DNA of 64,000 nucleotides, from positions 1-64,000 of the forward strand of contig QCQB01000003.1 of the NCBI GenBank assembly GCA_003212315.1, given 5' to 3'. A model generated the notes under the pieces. That model was not told the DNA's origin. It made no database searches and worked only from the letters and a program-made list of their open reading frames with translations. The first letter of the stretch is position 1. Every line of letters begins with the position of its first letter. Of the stretch, positions 59,340 to 64,000 are shown in pieces. Source of the stretch: SAR116 cluster bacterium AG-447-C21 (lineage in GTDB: Bacteria > Pseudomonadota > Alphaproteobacteria > Thalassobaculales > Thalassobaculaceae). The position numbers were made by a program, and so were the translations under genes.

Positions 59340-60215
59340 ATGGCGGAAGCATTAGTTGGTATAATAGGTGGGAGTGGTGTAGACCAGATTGAAGGTCTTA
59401 TTAATCAAGAGTGGCGAGAGGTTAATTCTCCTTTTGGTTGCCCCTCCGATAAATTATTATTTGGGCAGATTGCGGACAATCCCATTGTTTTTCTGCCACG
59501 ACACGGTCGCGGGCATCGCTTGTCGCCCAGTTCAATCAATTACCGAGCGAACATAGATGCTCTGAAGCGTTCTGGCGTGACAGATATAGTATCGCTGAGT
59601 GCAGTCGGATCTTTAAAAGAGGAATACCAACCGGGCCATTTCGTTCTGGTTGATCAGTTCATAGATAGAACATTTGCTAGAGAGAAGACATTTTTTGAGG
59701 CAGGATGTGTGGCACATGTGAATTTTGCCCAGCCTATATCTAATCGGTTAAAAGACGCGCTTTACGATTCATGTAAAAAATTAAATATTCCTTCCCATAA
59801 AAACGGAACATACATTTGTATGGAAGGTCCACAGTTTTCTACAGTTGCCGAGAGTAATCTTTATAGGTCTTGGGATTGTGATGTGATTGGTATGACAAAT
59901 ATGCCGGAGGCGAAACTTGCCAGAGAGGCCGAACTGCCATACGCGACAGTTGCCATGGTAACCGACTTTGATTGCTGGCACCCTGAGCACGAAAGTGTAA
60001 CTGTTGAGAGCGTAATTAAAGTTATGGGAAAAAATACTCAGAATGCTTGTAATTTATTGCGTGATGTACTTCCAAATATTGGGAATCGCCCAGAAGTAGA
60101 TATTCAAGGGGGCGACCGAGCGTTAGACGTTGCACTGATTACACAGCCCAGCCTGAGGGACCCTTTGGTTGTCGGAAAACTGGATGCTGTTGCGGGGAGA
60201 GTTTTAAATAATTGA
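59340..60215 (+). CDS. mtnP: S-methyl-5'-thioadenosine phosphorylase
   Basis: A 291-residue enzyme that splits methylthioadenosine, the by-product of polyamine and homoserine-lactone synthesis, into adenine and methylthioribose-1-phosphate. It shows VGIIGGSGVDQIEGL and the phosphate-site FLPRHGRGHRLSPSSINYRANI (shortened to FLPRHGRGHRLSP). MEGPQFSTVAESNLYRSW and VIGMTNMPEAKLAREAE also fit the family. It links to methionine salvage and is a single-gene unit after the petC terminator. Confidence 0.94.
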   Translation: MAEALVGIIGGSGVDQIEGLINQEWREVNSPFGCPSDKLLFGQIADNPIVFLPRHGRGHRLSPSSINYRANIDALKRSGVTDIVSLSAVGSLKEEYQPGHFVLVDQFIDRTFAREKTFFEAGCVAHVNFAQPISNRLKDALYDSCKKLNIPSHKNGTYICMEGPQFSTVAESNLYRSWDCDVIGMTNMPEAKLAREAELPYATVAMVTDFDCWHPEHESVTVESVIKVMGKNTQNACNLLRDVLPNIGNRPEVDIQGGDRALDVALITQPSLRDPLVVGKLDAVAGRVLNN

Positions 60216-60279
60216 TACCGATGAAAACGGGCATTGTTCTCTAGTTGAATGAATTGCTGTGTTGGTCAGCTGTCCTTAC

Positions 60280-60945
60280 TTAAATATATTTGTCTATATG
60301 CTGTATAGTTCGTTCGAACGCTATTGTACTGCTGGCTAAGTGAAAACTATCCCGCTGTTCGCAGTTGAATCCATGACCTGCTGGATAAATGTAGATTGGG
60401 CAGTCAGGGTGGGCCTGCTTTAGAGAGTTAATCTCTGTAATGGGGATGCCATGGTCTTGTTCTCCAAAATGAAAAATGGATGGACAATTCGGTTGCATTG
60501 AACTTAATTGACCTACACCCCCTCCATAATAGGAAACCGCTGAATTAAATCCATCAACTTGACATGCGCTCAACCATGCCAATGTGCCTCCCCAGCAGTA
60601 TCCAACAACGGCAACATTACCTGCAGACCTAACAATACTCAGCGTTGCCTCTATATCTATTAGCGGGCTTTCATTACCTAAATTTTCTTTAAGTTCTTTG
60701 CCGCGGGTGACATCTTCGATGGTGTAACCAAGCTGGATATCGGGTTTTACTCGATCAAAAAGTGATGGTGCTCCAACCAAATATCCATTAGAAGCAAATT
60801 TTTCAGCAACACTTTTTATATGATTATTTACCCCAAAAATTTCCTGTATTAAAACGATTCCTCCTCGCGGCGACCCTTTTGACTGCGCAAGGTAAATATC
60901 AAACTCATGTCCATCTGATCCGGTTGCCCTAATGCTCTCGCCCAT
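60280..60945 (-). CDS. Dienelactone hydrolase family protein
   Basis: A 221-residue alpha/beta hydrolase with the Cys-Asp-His triad of dienelactone hydrolases. The nucleophile is in VVGYCWGG, the acid in HFGEQDHGI, the histidine in YPAGHGFNC, and QEIFGVN carries the partner glutamate. I chose ATG 60945, preceded by GAGAGG. The longer frame to 60969 adds eight residues without support. It is convergent with mtnP. Aromatic ring degradation genes are not nearby, so the substrate is open. Confidence 0.88.
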   Translation of the reverse strand: MGESIRATGSDGHEFDIYLAQSKGSPRGGIVLIQEIFGVNNHIKSVAEKFASNGYLVGAPSLFDRVKPDIQLGYTIEDVTRGKELKENLGNESPLIDIEATLSIVRSAGNVAVVGYCWGGTLAWLSACQVDGFNSAVSYYGGGVGQLSSMQPNCPSIFHFGEQDHGIPITEINSLKQAHPDCPIYIYPAGHGFNCEQRDSFHLASSTIAFERTIQHIDKYI

Positions 60946-61011
60946 TACAACCTCTCGTATAAAATCCATACTCGGTTATAGCTATTTGTGTTTTTATAAT
61001 CATTAGCGTTG

Positions 61012-62115
61012 TCAAACATTAAAGCGAAAATGGAGTATATCGCCGTCTTGAACCCGATAATCTGCTCCTTCAACTCTCATTTTTCCGGCTTCTTTCGCTC
61101 CCTGTTCCCCATTGGTTGCGATATAATCAGTATAACTGATGGTTTCTGCTCGGATAAATCCTTTTTCAAAGTCAGTATGAATGACGCCTGCCGCTTTCGG
61201 TGCCTTAACACCGAAGGGAGCGGTCCAGGCCCGAGCTTCCTTTGGGCCTGCGGTAAAGAATGTTAGTAAATCCAGTAGTCGGTAGCCTGATTGTATTAGT
61301 TTATCCAACCCAGAAGTTTCCAGCCCCAGTGTATCAAGAAACTCTTGTCTTTCCTCTATTGATGTCAGTTGTGAAATCTCAGCTTCTATAGCAGCCGATA
61401 TGACTACGCATTCAGCATTATTATTCTTAGCATATTCTACAACGTCTTTACTGAGTAAATTCCCTTTAGAAGCGGACTCCTCTTCAACATTACACACAAA
61501 TAGTAACGGCTTTGCAGATAGTAGGTTGAGCATTTTGTATCTTGGAAACTCTGTGCTGTCCCACTCTAATATTTTTCGGGATGGGATACCTTGTTGAAGA
61601 GTATCGAGGACTTTATTCATGACCAAGAGGTCCGACTTGATCTCTTTATCTCCACTGCGTGCTTTTTTTTCAGTTGATAGAATACGTCGCTCCAAGCTTT
61701 CAAGATCAGCAAGCATGAGCTCTGTTTCTACAGTTTCTATATCGCGTAATGGCTGAACATTGCCATCAACATGGGTAATGTTTTCATCTTCAAAACATCG
61801 GAGAACATGGATTATCGCATCCGTCTCCCGGATATTTGCCAAAAATTGATTTCCCAGACCTTCTCCTTTACTTGCCCCTTTGACGAGGCCTGCTATATCG
61901 ACAAATTCAAGTTGTGTTGGAATAATTTTAGATGAGTTCGCTAGCGCAGCAATTTTTTCTAAACGTGTGTCTGGAACACTCACGCGACCTGTATTGGGCT
62001 CGATTGTACAGAAGGGATAGTTTGCTGCTTCCGCTGCAGCAGTTGATGTCAGAGCATTGAATAAGGTTGATTTTCCAACGTTTGGTAACCCTACAATACC
62101 GCAGTTAAAACCCAT
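61012..62115 (-). CDS. ychF: Redox-regulated ribosome-binding ATPase YchF
   Basis: A 367-residue Obg-like P-loop protein that binds the ribosome and prefers ATP. It shows G1 GLPNVGKSTLFNA, switch region DIAGLVKGASKGEGLGNQF, and a C-terminal TGS-like domain (TFFTAGPKEARAW). It lies 7 bp downstream of pth in the conserved prs-rplY-pth-ychF run. Confidence 0.96.
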   Translation of the reverse strand: MGFNCGIVGLPNVGKSTLFNALTSTAAAEAANYPFCTIEPNTGRVSVPDTRLEKIAALANSSKIIPTQLEFVDIAGLVKGASKGEGLGNQFLANIRETDAIIHVLRCFEDENITHVDGNVQPLRDIETVETELMLADLESLERRILSTEKKARSGDKEIKSDLLVMNKVLDTLQQGIPSRKILEWDSTEFPRYKMLNLLSAKPLLFVCNVEEESASKGNLLSKDVVEYAKNNNAECVVISAAIEAEISQLTSIEERQEFLDTLGLETSGLDKLIQSGYRLLDLLTFFTAGPKEARAWTAPFGVKAPKAAGVIHTDFEKGFIRAETISYTDYIATNGEQGAKEAGKMRVEGADYRVQDGDILHFRFNV

Positions 62116-62122
62116 TTGTTAG

Positions 62123-62761
62123 TCACTCCAAATTATTTTGGTCTGTTGGTTCATTTTCTGGAATGTTTTTCGATAAAACCTTTTCATCTCCAGGAAATAC
62201 AGCGAGCGCTAATTTACTCATCAGCGTATTCTCATTACTCTCGATCAGAAGTTGGATATTGTCCGCTAAGCTTTCAAGCAGAATAGTAAGCCATGTATTC
62301 CGCTCCTTTTTTGCGAAGTCTTGAAGAACATATCGTAGCACTCTGTCTTTGTGTCCTGGGTGCCCGATGCCGAGACGAACTCTCCAATATTCGTTCCCTA
62401 TTTGATTATCTAGACTCTTCAGACCATTGTGCCCCCCGGCTCCACCCCCCAATTTGATGCGGCATTTCCCCGGAACGAGATCAAGGTCGTCATAAAAGAC
62501 AAAAACCTTATCGCTTGAAAGCTTAAAGAATTTTATCGTTTCGCCTACTGATCGTCCTGACTCATTCATAAAGGTTGTTGGTTTGAGTATCCTGACAGAA
62601 TTGTTGCCTATTTTTCCTTCGCTTATTAAACCTTGAAAACGGCGGCGATAGGGAGAAAAGTCATATGTCTCCCTTATCTTGTCCGCAGCCATGAACCCTA
62701 TATTGTGCCGGTTATTATGATGTTTTTCCCCTGGGTTTCCTAGGCCAACTAAAAGGCGCAT
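62123..62761 (-). CDS. pth: Peptidyl-tRNA hydrolase
   Basis: A 212-residue enzyme that recycles peptidyl-tRNA. It shows LLVGLGNPGEKHHNNRHNIGF (shortened to LVGLGNPG and NRHNIGF, with the catalytic His), TFMNESGRSVGE and GGAGGHNGLKSL. I chose the ATG at 62761 over a TTG two codons earlier. The C-terminal tail is acidic and longer than in E. coli Pth. Confidence 0.95.
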   Translation of the reverse strand: MRLLVGLGNPGEKHHNNRHNIGFMAADKIRETYDFSPYRRRFQGLISEGKIGNNSVRILKPTTFMNESGRSVGETIKFFKLSSDKVFVFYDDLDLVPGKCRIKLGGGAGGHNGLKSLDNQIGNEYWRVRLGIGHPGHKDRVLRYVLQDFAKKERNTWLTILLESLADNIQLLIESNENTLMSKLALAVFPGDEKVLSKNIPENEPTDQNNLE

Positions 62762-62807
62762 AATCAATTTCCCAATTCTTATTCAGATAAGGAAAGATCT
62801 AAAAAAG

Positions 62808-63482
62808 CTACTCTTCGGAACCGGCCTCACTATTTTCTTCAGTGCTTTCGGCTGTAGCTTCTGTCTCAGTATCTTCATTATCACTTTCATCATCGCTAGT
62901 TGCCTCATCGCGAACGACGGTTGGAGCTACTATGGTAGCAATAGTAAAATCACGATCACTTATTGTTGGTGTTACACCCTCTGGAAGGTTCACGGCACTA
63001 ATATGCAAGCTATCGCCAATTTCCGCACTGCTTAAGTCTAACAATAGAGTATTCGGTATTAAATCAGGTGTGCATGAAACCTCAACAGTATATCTCACAA
63101 CGTTCAACACTCCACCGCTCTTAATTCCAGGTGATACATCATCGCCAATAAATTCTACTGGGACCTCAACGGATACTTTTGTAGTTTCGCTTACTCGTAA
63201 AAAATCAACATGCTCTGGAACATCGGTTACAGGATGCAACTGCACATCTCTAGGAAGAACGCGATTTAATTCTCCATTAACATCTATATCAAAAAGCGTG
63301 TTAAAAAATCCACCAGTACCTAAGTGCCTCACCAATATTTTTTGTTCCACAACGATTGGAATAGGTGATTTTTTATCACCATAAATGACTGCTGGGATGT
63401 TTCCCTGACGCCTAGCCTCGCGGGCGGACCCCTTACCTACCTTTTCGCGAGCGTTGGCGGTTAAAACTGTTATATCGGCCAT
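62808..63482 (-). CDS. rplY: 50S ribosomal protein L25 (general stress protein Ctc form)
   Basis: A 224-residue L25/Ctc protein. The N-terminal 5S-rRNA-binding domain (AREKVGKGSAREARRQGNIPAVIYG, shortened to GKGSAREARRQGNIP) is followed by the TL5/CTC beta domain. An acidic Glu/Asp/Ser/Thr tail (about residues 190-224) closes the protein. This long form with an acidic tail is usual in Alphaproteobacteria. It lies between prs and pth. Confidence 0.95.
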   Translation of the reverse strand: MADITVLTANAREKVGKGSAREARRQGNIPAVIYGDKKSPIPIVVEQKILVRHLGTGGFFNTLFDIDVNGELNRVLPRDVQLHPVTDVPEHVDFLRVSETTKVSVEVPVEFIGDDVSPGIKSGGVLNVVRYTVEVSCTPDLIPNTLLLDLSSAEIGDSLHISAVNLPEGVTPTISDRDFTIATIVAPTVVRDEATSDDESDNEDTETEATAESTEENSEAGSEE

Positions 63483-63636
63483 CGATATCTCCTTGTTTCA
63501 AAAATCCAGTTTGTTAAAAGACCGACCTCCAGGGGTGCCAGAAATTTCTATCTTTTAACTCTAACAGGCAGGTTCTAGTGGTTTTTTGGACTAATAGCCA
63601 GTCAAAAATTTTTATCATTTAGAATGGAATGTAGCT

Positions 63637-64000
63637 TTAATCAGAATTGTTATAATTAAACAAACTTGATACCGATCTAGATTCAGCGATTCTTAATATC
63701 GCTTCTCCTAATAAGGGAGCTATGCTTATCTGGCGCATATTTTTTGCTTCAAGCATAGCTTCAGTGGCTTTTATGCTATCTGTGGTTACCAGCTCTTTTA
63801 GTGGAGAGTTCTTTACTCTTGCTACGGCTCCCCCAGAAAGCACCCCGTGACTTATATAAGCAGATACGGATAGACCTCCTGCGGCCATTAACGCTTCTGC
63901 CGCATTACAGAGTGTTCCACCCGAATCAACTATATCGTCGACGAGTATGCAGTGCCGGTTACTCACATCCCCTATAATATTCATAACTTCAGATACTCCA
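63637..64000 (-). CDS. prs: Ribose-phosphate pyrophosphokinase, 3' part only
   Basis: The minus-strand frame runs through the window edge, so the gene is cut and its N terminus lies beyond 64000. The visible 121 residues include [29 protein letters not shown], shortened here to [13 protein letters not shown], the PRPP/ribose-phosphate site, and [10 protein letters not shown]. It makes PRPP, used by hisG and gpt also present here. It heads the prs-rplY-pth-ychF cluster. Confidence 0.93.
   Translation of the reverse strand, partial: GVSEVMNIIGDVSNRHCILVDDIVDSGGTLCNAAEALMAAGGLSVSAYISHGVLSGGAVARVKNSPLKELVTTDSIKATEAMLEAKNMRQISIAPLLGEAILRIAESRSVSSLFNYNNSD

Noticed and set aside
62842-63384. Plus-strand 180-codon frame
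   Set aside because: It lies entirely antisense to rplY and its composition mirrors that gene. It is a shadow of the ribosomal protein frame.
63483-63636. Terminator after prs
   Set aside because: A GACT/AGTC hairpin is present near 63591-63606 but lacks a U-run in the prs direction, so it was not called.

Overview
The window is a gene-dense piece of a bacterial chromosome of low to moderate GC. Its gene neighbourhoods are typical of Alphaproteobacteria: rpsT-dnaA-dnaN-recF-gyrB, rpmH-rnpA-yidD-yidC-engB-argB, HAD phosphatase-dapD-dapE, trmL next to petABC, prs-rplY-pth-ychF, ubiE-ubiB opposite mutM, and murA/hisG/hisD/infA/maf/rng/yacG. A SAM-II-type riboswitch before metY and the many fold-level 'clean-up' enzymes suggest a free-living, probably marine alphaproteobacterium. 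I cannot place it below class from sequence alone. No phage, insertion sequence or CRISPR array was seen.

Layout. 1-500: end of a Met/Gly/Pro/Ala/Asp-rich repetitive protein. 772-4734: a two-gene type I secretion unit, whose membrane-fusion subunit carries a cyclic-nucleotide-binding domain at its N terminus. 4790-12410: a lipase-like hydrolase, tRNA-Thr, murA, hisGD, infA, maf, rng and yacG. 12416-16890: accessory genes, namely an allantoinase-like deacetylase, two uncharacterised small proteins, a GNAT, a DUF1045 phosphoesterase-like protein and phnM. 17013-20876: dnaG-rpoD. 20902-27244: metabolic and transport accessory genes (enolase superfamily, SDR, NUDIX, EamA, YtoQ, GST, MFS). 27260-32149: ubiB/ubiE, mutM, a small exported protein, enoyl-CoA hydratase and rpsT. 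32625-39009: dnaA-dnaN-recF-gyrB. 39033-41212: VOC protein, small membrane protein and PuuD-like membrane protein, then tRNA-Arg. 41717-43998: a lipoprotein, a DUF4864 protein and gpt. 44133-48409: rpmH to argB. 48429-54366: a GGDEF protein, HAD, dapDE, a membrane protein and truA. 54466-55955: a SAM-II-regulated metY. 56010-59269: trmL and the cytochrome bc1 operon. 59340-64000: mtnP, a dienelactone hydrolase, ychF, pth, rplY and the 3' part of prs.

How it fits together. Most of the window is core replication (dnaA, dnaN, gyrB, dnaG), repair (recF, mutM), translation and membrane assembly, and respiratory chain (petABC, ubiquinone synthesis). It also holds amino-acid synthesis (His, Arg, Lys/DAP, Met). 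Purine breakdown (puuE, puuD-like) and phosphonate-linked genes (phnM, DUF1045, GNAT) are scattered accessory functions.

The most unusual item is the secretion unit at 772-4734. There the export ATPase has a degenerate, cysteine-less C39-like domain and atypical ATPase loops. The adaptor carries an apparently intact cyclic-nucleotide phosphate-binding cassette on its cytoplasmic side, which suggests second-messenger-gated secretion. The second most interesting item is the metY leader, with a promoter, a SAM-II aptamer, a hairpin over a ribosome-binding-like motif, a possible 11-codon leader ORF and about 50 further nucleotides before metY.
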